Shown: piece after piece, positions 7,407 to 15,186 of the stretch
How positions within the stretch are numbered: position 1 is the first letter of the stretch
Layout of the letters: every line of letters starts with the position of its first letter
Assembly (NCBI GenBank): GCA_900757715.1
Contig: CAAEOZ010000176.1
Span: 1-15,231 of the forward strand
DNA: 15,231 nucleotides
Source of the DNA: an uncultured Veillonella sp.
GTDB lineage: Bacteria; Bacillota; Negativicutes; Veillonellales; Veillonellaceae
Reading direction: 5' to 3'
Notes under the pieces: model-generated
Told to the model about the DNA's origin: nothing
The model's database searches: none
What the model saw: the letters and a program-made list of their open reading frames with translations, nothing else
Made by a program: the position numbers and the translations under genes

Positions 7407-8000
7407 TTATTTTGTTTTTAAACCACAAGCTTTGAAGAAGTTCTTGTACGCTTCAGCCTTTTTCGCTAGGCTCAACGGATAGGCACGTGATGTAGATGGC
7501 AAACGTGTCAACGTTAATTCCCGGCCATTAAATACAAAAGGAATTGTTTCACCAGTTTTAGGTAATTTAACCTTTTCTGGCAAAAGACTCAATAAAATCT
7601 CCGTAGCCTTGCCACCTGTTGTACCAATATGCTTACAGTCAGGGATTTGCTCCAGTACGTCCGCAAGTGGAACTGGTTCAACGACCTTAAGAAATGCATC
7701 AGATGCATTCCCTTTTTCGCGAATAGCTTTTAAAACAGTAGGACAAGATGCAATTCCAGTCTCAGACAAAAAGGCTTTAATCTTCTCAGAATCCATCGCT
7801 TTTTCCTCACCATTTCTAAAATGATCCTTTTCATCAAAGAATACTAGGCCAAATACACGCCACATATCATTTTGGAAATTTGGATAATGGAATTCCATAG
7901 CACGTTTTGATTGTTCTGGAGGAAATGTGCCCATCATCATAACTGTTGCCTTCTTCGGTAAAAATGGAGGAAATGGTCTTGTTTCAATTGTTTCTGCCAT
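7407..8000 (-). CDS. Uracil-DNA glycosylase superfamily protein
   Basis: Resembles the uncharacterised branch of the UDG superfamily close to mismatch-specific (MUG/TDG-like) enzymes, which remove uracil or thymine from mismatched DNA. Visible marks are MMMGTFPPEQS (residues 21-31), the position of the family's G-x-x-P active-site motif A; YPNFQNDMWRVF (39-50); and the late motif LPSTSRAYPLS (167-177), equivalent to the DNA-intercalating loop. At 197 aa it is a single-domain protein. The classical catalytic Asp/Asn after the first Gly is not obvious, so activity on uracil is not proven. AAAGGAG lies 10 bases before the ATG, and an in-frame TGA two codons upstream fixes the start. It may be read from its own promoter or from the TSUP gene 149 bases upstream. 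Confidence 0.75.
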   Translation of the reverse strand: MAETIETRPFPPFLPKKATVMMMGTFPPEQSKRAMEFHYPNFQNDMWRVFGLVFFDEKDHFRNGEEKAMDSEKIKAFLSETGIASCPTVLKAIREKGNASDAFLKVVEPVPLADVLEQIPDCKHIGTTGGKATEILLSLLPEKVKLPKTGETIPFVFNGRELTLTRLPSTSRAYPLSLAKKAEAYKNFFKACGLKTK

Positions 8001-8069
8001 ATAGCATCAACTCCTTTCACATTCTAATATGAACTTAATTTTCAATACAATATATGAGATACATCACAC

Positions 8070-8098
8070 ATTATAATCCAATTGGCTCCTATGTGAAA
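8070..8098 (-). promoter_or_regulatory. Candidate promoter of the uracil-glycosylase-family gene
   Basis: A consensus TATAAT on the minus strand (8070-8075) with a weak -35 TTTCAC (8093-8098) at 17 bases. The leader would be about 63 bases. The weak -35 box leaves this uncertain. Confidence 0.4.
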
Positions 8099-8148
8099 GC
8101 AACTAAAGAACTTGTTAAAATATATCAACAGACTTACATTATCTATCA

Positions 8149-9087
8149 TTATTGACCAATTGGTTGAGAAACCAAGGTATTAATATGATCAAAACCAACT
8201 GATGTCGGAGATACGAGGTACAAGCAAATTACAGCAGCCACGGCAAAACCGATTGCCAAATAAGAGAAACTGCCATTCCGAGGGAATTCATACATACCAA
8301 AGAGGCGAATCCCTATAGCAGCACCGATAGCCGTAATCAAGGACGGTATAGAAAAAATGTTATAAAAGCCGAATACTACCATAAGGCCTGCATAGCCACC
8401 TACTACAGTAACCATAGGCAACATGCGATCCATTGGATTTGGAATAGATCGCGTAAGTGCCGCTGGATAATATGAAGCCTCTACACCAAACATGCCTAAG
8501 AATATGTTAAAACCAGCCCAAATGATGTCCCATGCACTTCTAAAAACATCTCTATGCTTACCGGCATACCATGCAAAATCTGTAATGATTAAAATGGCTA
8601 GGCCTGCACAGACAAAGTAAAATTCACTAGGAATTTTAGGACCTATATAAGCACCTACAGCTGTTACAATAGCACTCAAAATAGATGTTATTATTACACG
8701 CTGTAAACGAGGCCGTTTATTTTCAGGAATGCGTTTATACACAGTAGCCAATAATTCTAAAACGAAGCAAGCCATAAAAATAGCAATGCCTGCAGCAGGA
8801 ACAAAGAAAGCGCTTACAAAACTCAAAATGAAGGGAATGCACAGGCGCCATTTAGGGAATAAGACAAGATCTTTATAATCTAAACGAATATCTTGTGTTT
8901 CCATAGTGAAGTTGTTGTACACCACAAAGAGTAACATAAAAGCGATTACGTCAACGGCAGTTGCACCCCAAATCAATAAAGTTGGTACTACAACCATAGA
9001 TAAGGCTACCCCAGAAAGGCGAGATAAGCCTGCAGCCACTAAGCCCAGTAATAAAAACGGTATTAAAGCAGATATAATTTCGAGCAT
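8149..9087 (-). CDS. TSUP (TauE/SafE)-like membrane transporter, divergent
   Basis: A 312-aa integral membrane protein with about eight or nine hydrophobic segments, probably an anion or organosulfur exporter/permease of the TSUP family. Its first segments (LVAAGLSRLSGVALSMVVVP, residues 15-34) align in layout with the TSUP N-terminal repeat, which normally reads G-x-x-x-G-L-x-G-I-G-G-G-x-x-x-V-P; here the glycine cluster is largely lost, so the family call is moderate. A longer reading begins at 9135, but GGGAGGA lies just before the ATG at 9087 and this gives a clean hydrophobic start MLEIISALIPFLLLG. It follows the five-HTH gene by 54 bases with no terminator and is probably co-transcribed. 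Substrate unknown. Confidence 0.65.
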   Translation of the reverse strand: MLEIISALIPFLLLGLVAAGLSRLSGVALSMVVVPTLLIWGATAVDVIAFMLLFVVYNNFTMETQDIRLDYKDLVLFPKWRLCIPFILSFVSAFFVPAAGIAIFMACFVLELLATVYKRIPENKRPRLQRVIITSILSAIVTAVGAYIGPKIPSEFYFVCAGLAILIITDFAWYAGKHRDVFRSAWDIIWAGFNIFLGMFGVEASYYPAALTRSIPNPMDRMLPMVTVVGGYAGLMVVFGFYNIFSIPSLITAIGAAIGIRLFGMYEFPRNGSFSYLAIGFAVAAVICLYLVSPTSVGFDHINTLVSQPIGQ

Positions 9088-9141
9088 AATATTCCTCCCA
9101 TCATTGTATAAATTTAAGTATATAGTATCTACCACACTACA

Positions 9142-9873
9142 TCAAGGAGAGATATATTTTTTCATAGCTAGACGCTTTCGCACAGCAGAGGTAGAGCAGC
9201 CCATCACCTGTGCAATCTTTGCAACTCCATAACCTTGAGCACGTAGTTTTTTAATCTTATTTTCGTCTAGATCAAGAGTATTTGCCCTTATTTCTATACC
9301 TTGCTCTCGCAAATAAATTGCCACTGTAGAACCACGTATCCCATAAGCTAGGCCAATGTCATCTGTACTCATGTGATGATGAATATATAAATAAGCCATC
9401 TCCTCTACGCGCATAGGCTTTCGAACTTTAGGAAGTAAACAATTTCCCATATGCCGCAATACATGGTGAACTTTCCATCGCGATATACCATACATACGAG
9501 CAATGGCATCTGTACTATTTCCACTTTTATAGGCCCTACATATACGCACTACATCTATAGAGACGTTCTTATTTGATTGCTGACAAGCCAATCCATATTC
9601 CTTCAAGCGATTCGCCATCGTCGTGATAGAAACATCATAACGCTTTGCTAATGAATGGAGCGACCACTTACCGGTCTCATACAAAGCTTGTACATGAACC
9701 ATATTGATTTCTTTCTTCAAAGGCCTCCGCTCGATTTCGTACGCTTTCATACGGCGCATGATGGTATCAACACTACATTGAAAATAGTCCGCCACATCGC
9801 GAATGCTCCATTGCTTCTCTATATATAATTGCTGCAACAACTGTTTTGGTATAACACGCACATTTCGATACAT
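9142..9873 (-). CDS. Protein of five tandem helix-turn-helix units, putative DNA-binding regulator
   Basis: I do not recognise this 243-aa protein as a named family. It is almost wholly built of five tri-helical HTH units, at residues about 9-49, 58-95, 107-143, 155-195 and 203-239. The residue before the conserved small residue of helix 2 (V27, L75, I124, I173, I220) recurs every 47-49 residues, and each unit follows the pattern (I/V/L)-(A/G)-x-x-(Y/F/M)-x-(C/V/I)-(S/R)-x-x-x-(I/M/V), as in homeodomain-like resolvase and sigma-4 HTHs. No recombinase, sensor or oligomerisation domain is visible. Many basic residues fit DNA binding. The longest reading starts with TTG at 9897, but AAGAAGGG seven bases before the ATG at 9873 decides the shorter start. 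A regulator of the downstream transporter, or a chromosome-structure protein, are both open; function is inferred from fold only. Confidence 0.75.
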   Translation of the reverse strand: MYRNVRVIPKQLLQQLYIEKQWSIRDVADYFQCSVDTIMRRMKAYEIERRPLKKEINMVHVQALYETGKWSLHSLAKRYDVSITTMANRLKEYGLACQQSNKNVSIDVVRICRAYKSGNSTDAIARMYGISRWKVHHVLRHMGNCLLPKVRKPMRVEEMAYLYIHHHMSTDDIGLAYGIRGSTVAIYLREQGIEIRANTLDLDENKIKKLRAQGYGVAKIAQVMGCSTSAVRKRLAMKKYISP

Positions 9874-9945
9874 AATTTTACCCTTCTTTATAAACAAACT
9901 CCTTCCCCTATTATTGTGAAAGTTTCACTAGAAAAAAACAATAAA

Positions 9946-9991
9946 AAAGAGGTTTCTAATAGTCACATAGGTGACCAATAGGAACCTCTTT
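9946..9991 (-). terminator. Two-tier terminator after the flotillin operon
   Basis: AAAGAGGTTTCT (9946-9957) and AGGAACCTCTTT (9980-9991) form a 12-position stem with one mismatch in the minus-strand RNA, followed by a T-rich run. The 22-base loop contains a second hairpin, GTCAC (9962-9966) with GTGAC (9971-9975). It is about 135 bases past the last operon gene and 73 bases ahead of the five-HTH ATG, so it separates the two units. Confidence 0.8.
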
Positions 9992-10125
9992 CAATATGTA
10001 ATTATATACCCCACATTATGATATGTGTCAGTATGGTTGCTATACCACATCAGTGCACAATCCGTTATTATTTATTTTCCAATAAAACCATAATTGGTTT
10101 ATGCGCTTATAAATAGATTACTTCA

Positions 10126-10782
10126 TTAGCGATATCTACGTTCAAGAGCTTTAGGTTTACTTAAAATGATAGACCATTTCATCCCCTCTTTTAGAGCACG
10201 GTTAGTTTTACGACCACGAGTTGAAGTCGCAGCTGGAGCAGTAGGCGCAAGTGTAATGCCTACATTTTCAATAAGAACTTGCCCCTCTTTAGCTGCCTTA
10301 TCTCGTTTAAACTGAGCCAGTCTTTCACTTAAGGTCGGATCCGTAACAGCCTCTCTATCTAAGCGAGTCTTACTAGTATTATAATTTGGAGTACTACTGG
10401 AACTTTTCGTTGATAAGGCTTCAATATCTCGTTGAGCTGCTGCAGCCTCTTCATTGAAATGTATGTCTTTCATAGTTTGCGATGGAGCTTCTGGTTGCTG
10501 ATCTATAATCGGTTTATCTTCATAAGGGTCCCGATAAAAGTCATCAGCCTTAGACAAATCATCCATAGATGGTTCATCTAACTTACGTTCTATGGAGATG
10601 CCATATTCGCGCTCCATATCTTCCCAAGTTCCGCCACTAGAGCTTTCATACTCATCATACTCATCAGATTCTTCAGTATTCTTATTTTTTATAATAGAAA
10701 AAGCAATGTACGCGATAATACCTAAAACAAAGATTGGATTATGCGAAAAGATGGATAGCACTGAAGACAAAATAGAGTCCAT
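10126..10782 (-). CDS. Unknown single-pass membrane protein of the flotillin operon
   Basis: A 218-aa protein that I do not recognise. One membrane segment (about residues 16-31, FVLGIIAYIAFSII) is followed by an acidic stretch (EESDEYDEYE), a probably ordered patch GTWEDMEREYGISIERKLDE near 50-68, a long low-complexity polar region, and a basic C terminus with KWSIILSKPKALERRYR. This suggests an N-terminal anchor with a long, mainly disordered cytoplasmic tail. AGGAG five bases before its ATG overlaps the TAG stop of floA, so translation is probably coupled and the two proteins may act together. In Bacillus the nfeD-type and floA genes are followed by a small gene, yqfB; whether this one corresponds is unclear. 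No enzymatic motif is visible. Confidence 0.7.
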   Translation of the reverse strand: MDSILSSVLSIFSHNPIFVLGIIAYIAFSIIKNKNTEESDEYDEYESSSGGTWEDMEREYGISIERKLDEPSMDDLSKADDFYRDPYEDKPIIDQQPEAPSQTMKDIHFNEEAAAAQRDIEALSTKSSSSTPNYNTSKTRLDREAVTDPTLSERLAQFKRDKAAKEGQVLIENVGITLAPTAPAATSTRGRKTNRALKEGMKWSIILSKPKALERRYR

Positions 10783-10790
10783 AGCTACTC

Positions 10791-11747
10791 CTATTCACCA
10801 TCTGCTAGATTTTCACGCATTTTAGTATCTGCAATAATATTATTCATATTATAGTAATCCATAACACCTAGATTACCGTTTCTGAAAGCTTCTGCCAATG
10901 CTTTAGGGACTTCAGCTTGTGCTTCCACAACCTTAGCTTGCATGTCTTGTGTTTTAGCACGCATTTCTTGTTCTGTAGCAACAGCCATTGCACGACGTTC
11001 TTCGGCACGAGCTTGAGCGATTTTCTTATCCGCTTCCGCTTGGTCAGTTTGCAATTGAGCGCCAATGTTACGTCCCACGTCTACGTCAGCGATATCGATG
11101 GACAAGATTTCGAATGCAGTACCCGCATCAAGACCTTTACCCAATACAGTACGAGAGATATGATCTGGATTTTCCAATACATCTGTATGTTCTTCAGAGG
11201 AACCTACAGTCGTTACAATACCTTCACCTACGCGGGCGATAATTGTGGCTTCACCAGCACCACCAACGAGACGATCGATATTAGCACGTACAGTAACACG
11301 AGCACGAACTTTCAATTCGATACCATTTTTTGCTACTGCAGAGATAATTGGAGTTTCAATAACCTTAGGATTAACGGACATTTGAACCGCTTCCAATACA
11401 TCACGACCTGCGAGGTCGATAGCTGCGGAACGTTCAAAGGTCAATGGAATAGATGCCCGTTCAGCGGCGATCAAAGCGTCTACAACGCGGTCAACGTCAC
11501 CACCAGCTAGGTAATGCGCTTCCAACTGATTTACATTCACATCAAGACCTGCTTTATTAGCTTTAATCAAAGGCATTACGATTTGAGACGGATTTACACG
11601 ACGTAAGCGCATACCTACAAGTGTAAAGATACCTACGTTAACGCCCGCTGCTAGAGCAGATACCCAAAGCCCTAATGGCACAACATATAAGAATACCATA
11701 ATACCAATCAGCAAAATGGGAATCAAAATTAAAATACCTACATCCAT
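10791..11747 (-). CDS. floA: Flotillin-like membrane-microdomain protein FloA
   Basis: A scaffold protein of functional membrane microdomains, SPFH/flotillin family (FloA/YqfA). An N-terminal hydrophobic region (about residues 1-45, with a Pro-Leu-Gly break typical of a membrane hairpin) precedes the conserved GMRLRRVNPSQIV, an SPFH domain with NPKVIETPIISAVAKNG and ITARVTVRAN-like strands, and a C-terminal Ala/Glu-rich coiled coil (QAEADKKIAQARAEERRAMA) used for oligomerisation. The longest reading starts four codons earlier at 11759, but that ATG lies inside the sequence that forms GGAGG for the ATG at 11747, so the latter start (318 aa) is preferred. It follows the NfeD gene by about 36 bases, the usual flotillin-NfeD pairing. 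Confidence 0.95.
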   Translation of the reverse strand: MDVGILILIPILLIGIMVFLYVVPLGLWVSALAAGVNVGIFTLVGMRLRRVNPSQIVMPLIKANKAGLDVNVNQLEAHYLAGGDVDRVVDALIAAERASIPLTFERSAAIDLAGRDVLEAVQMSVNPKVIETPIISAVAKNGIELKVRARVTVRANIDRLVGGAGEATIIARVGEGIVTTVGSSEEHTDVLENPDHISRTVLGKGLDAGTAFEILSIDIADVDVGRNIGAQLQTDQAEADKKIAQARAEERRAMAVATEQEMRAKTQDMQAKVVEAQAEVPKALAEAFRNGNLGVMDYYNMNNIIADTKMRENLADGE

Positions 11748-11783
11748 AATAACCTCCATTATTTATAACGATGTTGTGAAAGC

Positions 11784-12248
11784 TTAATCACACTTTCTAA
11801 CAATATTGCGGCCACCTACAACGCGAAGTACCACAATAGGTGAACCGGCATCGATGAAGTCACCTTCGGTCACAACATCTACCAAATTACCATTAATTTT
11901 AGCAATACCTGCAGGGCGCAGTGTTGTATGAGCTACGCCTTTCTTGCCAGCCAAATCTTCTAATACATCATTAGATATATAACCAGCTTTTGTCGTAGAT
12001 CGTTGCCCTAAGGTAAACAATTTGCCTATCCAAGTCTTTTCAAAGTGATTAAAGAACACGATGATAATGACAATTAACAGGGCTGTTAATCCTAGCACGG
12101 CATACAATGCTACCGTACCTTCCCCAAGAGCTACATAAACGCCCCAAAGGAATGCGCAATAACCGATAAGACCTAAAATACCGCCTGGTACTACGAGTTC
12201 TACAGCCATCAAGGCAACGCCGATAGCCATCCATATTAAAAACTCCAT
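11784..12248 (-). CDS. NfeD-like membrane protein, short form without protease domain
   Basis: A 154-aa partner of flotillins. Three membrane segments occupy about residues 3-70 (MEFLIWMAIGVALMAVELVV, then GILGLIGYCAFLWGVYVAL and LYAVLGLTALLIVIIIVFF), followed by a soluble OB-fold domain at about 88-150 with the typical GKKGVAHTTLRPAGIAKING and DVVTEGDFIDAGSPIVVLRV. It lacks the ClpP-like serine protease found in long NfeD proteins. GAGGAGGG lies just before the ATG. It is the first gene of a three-gene operon with floA and an unknown membrane protein. Confidence 0.92.
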   Translation of the reverse strand: MEFLIWMAIGVALMAVELVVPGGILGLIGYCAFLWGVYVALGEGTVALYAVLGLTALLIVIIIVFFNHFEKTWIGKLFTLGQRSTTKAGYISNDVLEDLAGKKGVAHTTLRPAGIAKINGNLVDVVTEGDFIDAGSPIVVLRVVGGRNIVRKCD

Positions 12249-12271
12249 AGGCCCTCCTCTCTATAATTAAT

Positions 12272-12300
12272 TTTATACAACTTATATGTTCATTATACAA
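12272..12300 (-). promoter_or_regulatory. Candidate promoter of the NfeD-floA operon
   Basis: TTGTAT (12295-12300), 17 bases, then TATAAA (12272-12277) on the minus strand. The start would fall about 10-15 bases before the Shine-Dalgarno. An overlapping TATAAT at 12293-12298 is an alternative -10 box with a poorer -35. Confidence 0.42.
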
Positions 12301-12332
12301 TATTGAGGATAAATTATAAAGACACTAAATAA

Positions 12333-12375
12333 AAACGACTACTTGCGCAGGTACAACCTGATTCAGTAGTCGTTT
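12333..12375 (-). terminator. Two-tier terminator after uraA
   Basis: AAACGACTACT (12333-12343) pairs perfectly with AGTAGTCGTTT (12365-12375), and TTTTTATTTAG follows on the minus strand. The 21-base loop contains its own hairpin, CAGGT (12348-12352) with ACCTG (12356-12360). It ends the permease unit 73 bases past the stop codon. Confidence 0.88.
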
Positions 12376-12447
12376 ATTATACTGAGTACAAATCAATTTA
12401 CTTTATGACCTCAAGGTTATATTCCAAGATTTTAAAGAGCCATGATA

Positions 12448-13731
12448 TTATACTTCTGTTTTTTTCAATTGGTCATTGCCAACGCCTGTTTTTTGAAGGA
12501 TTAACAAGCTAATGCTCATGGCCATGCCTACTACAGTGGCAAGGCCCATCCCTTTTAATACAACAGGACCAACCGCGAGTTCTGCACCACTAAGACCTAC
12601 CACAAGGATAACGGATGTAAGAATCATATTAACAGGATTTGTGTAATCTACTTTGCGTTCTACTAACATACGCAAACCAGATGCTGCGATGATACCGAAC
12701 AATAAAATAGATACACCACCCATAACAGGTACCGGAATAGCATGAATAAGAGCTGCTACCTTACCTACAAAGGATACAATCATCGCTAAAACTGCGGCAC
12801 CACCGATTACCCATACGCTGAAGCAACGAGTAATAGCAAGTACGCCGATGTTTTCACCATATGTCGTATTTGGTGTAGCACCGAAGAAACCAGAAAGAAT
12901 ATTTGCAAGGCCATCACCAAGCAAGGATCTTTGTAGACCAGGTTCTTTCATCAAATCTCTGGCAACGATGTTACTAGTTACAACCAAGTGACCAACGTGC
13001 TCAGCAAATACTACAAAGAGTGCCGGCATAATCATGATGATTGCATTGATATCAAATACAGGCATGCCGTAGAACTGAGGCAATGAAAGCCAAGGAGCAG
13101 CTTCTACACCAGAGAAGTCAACAACTCCCATCACAGCAGACAATACATAACCGGAAACAACACCGATAAGAACAGGAATAACAGCTAAGAAACCACGGAA
13201 CACAACAGTTCCAAGCAAGGTAACAACTAAGGAAAACATGGAGATAATAACAGCTTGGCTATGGCTCATGCCTAAATCTTGATTGCCGATAAGGCCAGAC
13301 ATACTCATCGCTACTGGCGCTAACTCCAAGCCGATAATAGCTACGATAGCACCCATAGCTGCGGGCGGGAATAATTTATCAATCCAACGCGTACCAATAT
13401 AACGAACGAGAATAGATAAAATAACAAAAGATAGACCAAATACAACGAAGGCCCCTTTTGCAGCTTCATAACCAAGCCCTGCAGATAACACACCTGCTAC
13501 AGGCGCAATAAAGGCAAAGCTAGAACCAAGATATGCAGGAATCTTACCCTTACACACAAATAAGTACAATAATGTACCAATACCATTCATAAACAATGCC
13601 GTTGCTGGGTCTACTTTTAATAAATACGGTACTAATACAGTAGAGCCAAACATGGCAAATAAATGTTGAAAACTAAGTGGTAACATTCGGCCCCATGATG
13701 GGCGTTCTTGAATATCAATATAATCTTTCAT
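12448..13731 (-). CDS. uraA: Uracil permease, UraA type
   Basis: A proton-coupled nucleobase importer of the NCS2 family (14 membrane helices) that brings uracil in for pyrimidine salvage. It is strongly UraA-like from the start: PLSFQHLFAMFGSTVLVP (18-35) and NGIGTLLYLFVCKGKIPAYL (49-68) near the N terminus. The substrate residues of UraA have counterparts: Glu244 and His248 in FAEHVGHL and Glu293 in TTYGENIGV. At 427 aa the length is right. GAGGAG lies five bases before the ATG. It stands alone between ftsW and the NfeD operon, with no pyrimidine biosynthesis genes nearby and no evident PyrR leader in the 110 bases upstream. Confidence 0.93.
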   Translation of the reverse strand: MKDYIDIQERPSWGRMLPLSFQHLFAMFGSTVLVPYLLKVDPATALFMNGIGTLLYLFVCKGKIPAYLGSSFAFIAPVAGVLSAGLGYEAAKGAFVVFGLSFVILSILVRYIGTRWIDKLFPPAAMGAIVAIIGLELAPVAMSMSGLIGNQDLGMSHSQAVIISMFSLVVTLLGTVVFRGFLAVIPVLIGVVSGYVLSAVMGVVDFSGVEAAPWLSLPQFYGMPVFDINAIIMIMPALFVVFAEHVGHLVVTSNIVARDLMKEPGLQRSLLGDGLANILSGFFGATPNTTYGENIGVLAITRCFSVWVIGGAAVLAMIVSFVGKVAALIHAIPVPVMGGVSILLFGIIAASGLRMLVERKVDYTNPVNMILTSVILVVGLSGAELAVGPVVLKGMGLATVVGMAMSISLLILQKTGVGNDQLKKTEV

Positions 13732-13841
13732 CGTTTCTCCTCACACACAATATAACGATGCTAAGTTCATATAGTACAGTCCTTAAATATACTCTATGAA
13801 TTTACACAAACAGATTCATCTTATGATACATAAGTTAGATA

Positions 13842-15185
13842 TTAACGTTCAAATTTAGTCTGTCTACGAGTCGACTTTTTAGAAGGCCGTGGTTTAAACG
13901 GTCCAGGCATATTTGTCTTATTAGTACGCGTCGTAGCAGCAGGCTTGAAACGACTTTGTGTTTCTTCACGCAAAGATGGCAAATCCTCAACTGTACCAAC
14001 TTGCTTTACGCCCTCTACATTGCGACGACCTATGCTCGCTAATAAACCGATAGCCATAAAATTCATCAACAATGAAGAGCCACCATAACTAACAAATGGC
14101 AATGGCACACCTGTTACAGGCATAATACCACAGACCATGGCGATATTAAACAAGGCCTGACCACTGATAAGCAATGTTATTCCCATTGCTAACCATTTCC
14201 CGAATTCATCACGAGCCTTATTAGAAATGCGGAATCCAAAATAGGTAAAAGCAGCAACCAAAACGACAACAAACACTGCACCAATGAAGCCCATTTCTTG
14301 CGCCCATACAGCAAAAGCAAAGTCCGTGTGTGCTTCTGGTAAGTAAAAATACTTTGATGTACCTTGCATAAAGCCTTCACCTAAAATGCCACCAGAACCT
14401 ACAGCCAACAAGCCTTGAACGGTTTGATACCCCATATCCTGTGCATGAGGCCAAGGATCAAACCAAGATTGAATACGTTCCCAACGATATGGCGACATAC
14501 GAGCTGCAATAAAGCCAAGAAATCCAGCTATCGCAAAAGCTCCGCCAAAGAATTTTCCATCAAAACCCGCTAAATAGATGAGCACAAATGAAAAGCCAAA
14601 AATCAATACGGTAGTGCCCATATCTGGTTGCAAGATCGTTAAAATTGCGAATATAATTGGCCAGATTAGCATTGGCAGCATATAGCCTACGCGCTCACTA
14701 AAATATCCTTGTAAATTAATGAGTGGATTAGTATGCCTTGGTTTTCCCCATTTTCGCATAGTACTCAATTTAGCCGATGTCCATATCAAGGCTGCTAATT
14801 TCGCAAATTCTGAAGGCTGTATCGATACGGGGCCAATAACAATCCAACGACGTGCACCATTAATAACAGCACCAACCGCGAGAACCAAGATCATACCAAT
14901 GAGTGTGGCAATCATAATTCTTTGCAACATGTGAGGCTTCTGTAACTGACGGTAATCATAACGATACAAAATAACGCCTACCGCCATAGACAAAAGCAAG
15001 AATGTCATGTGCTTTAAAAAGTAGCCTAATAATCCTGTATTTTCATAGATAGAGCTGATATAAGTAGCACTAAAGATATTTACACTGCCTATAATTGTAA
15101 TGAGAAGAATAGGTAAGAGCATACCTTGTAAGTCATTTTTAAAGAGTGAGCCCCACCGACTATCCCCCTTATTCGGTGTTTCCAT
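13842..15185 (-). CDS. ftsW: SEDS peptidoglycan glycosyltransferase FtsW
   Basis: A ten-helix SEDS protein that polymerises lipid II into glycan strands at the division septum with a partner class B PBP. Motifs in order: NGARRWIVIGPVSIQPSEFAK (109-129 region), the GYQTVQGLLAVGSGGILGEG segment near 252, YLPEAHTDFAFAV with the catalytic Asp288, and GVPLPFVSYGGSSL near 359. The LPEAHTDF form and N-terminal layout fit FtsW/SpoVE better than RodA, though the two are hard to separate without a tree. The last 60 residues (388-447) form a polar, strongly basic tail. AAGGAGG lies six bases before the ATG and overlaps the end of the preceding reading frame, which suggests an operon. No strong terminator follows; only a weak CTTATG-ATA-CATAAG hairpin at 13820-13834 is seen. 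Confidence 0.92.
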   Translation of the reverse strand: METPNKGDSRWGSLFKNDLQGMLLPILLITIIGSVNIFSATYISSIYENTGLLGYFLKHMTFLLLSMAVGVILYRYDYRQLQKPHMLQRIMIATLIGMILVLAVGAVINGARRWIVIGPVSIQPSEFAKLAALIWTSAKLSTMRKWGKPRHTNPLINLQGYFSERVGYMLPMLIWPIIFAILTILQPDMGTTVLIFGFSFVLIYLAGFDGKFFGGAFAIAGFLGFIAARMSPYRWERIQSWFDPWPHAQDMGYQTVQGLLAVGSGGILGEGFMQGTSKYFYLPEAHTDFAFAVWAQEMGFIGAVFVVVLVAAFTYFGFRISNKARDEFGKWLAMGITLLISGQALFNIAMVCGIMPVTGVPLPFVSYGGSSLLMNFMAIGLLASIGRRNVEGVKQVGTVEDLPSLREETQSRFKPAATTRTNKTNMPGPFKPRPSKKSTRRQTKFER

Positions 15186-15186
15186 G

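Noticed and set aside
8078..8161. Two copies of CCAATTGG near the end of the TSUP gene
   Set aside because: An 8-base palindrome occurring twice in AT-rich DNA, one copy inside coding sequence; no other shared context.
10085..10110. AAACCA-TAAT-TGGTTT hairpin downstream of the flotillin operon
   Set aside because: Short stem and a poor T tract; the stronger terminator is at 9946-9991.
10917..11510. A 197-codon open frame on the plus strand
   Set aside because: It lies wholly opposite floA, has no ribosome binding site, and its product is Cys/Phe/Thr-rich with no family resemblance; it is a by-product of floA codon use.
13732..13841. PyrR-binding leader or promoter for uraA
   Set aside because: No anti-terminator/terminator pair is visible and the TATATT boxes lack acceptable -35 partners, so no regulatory feature is called.
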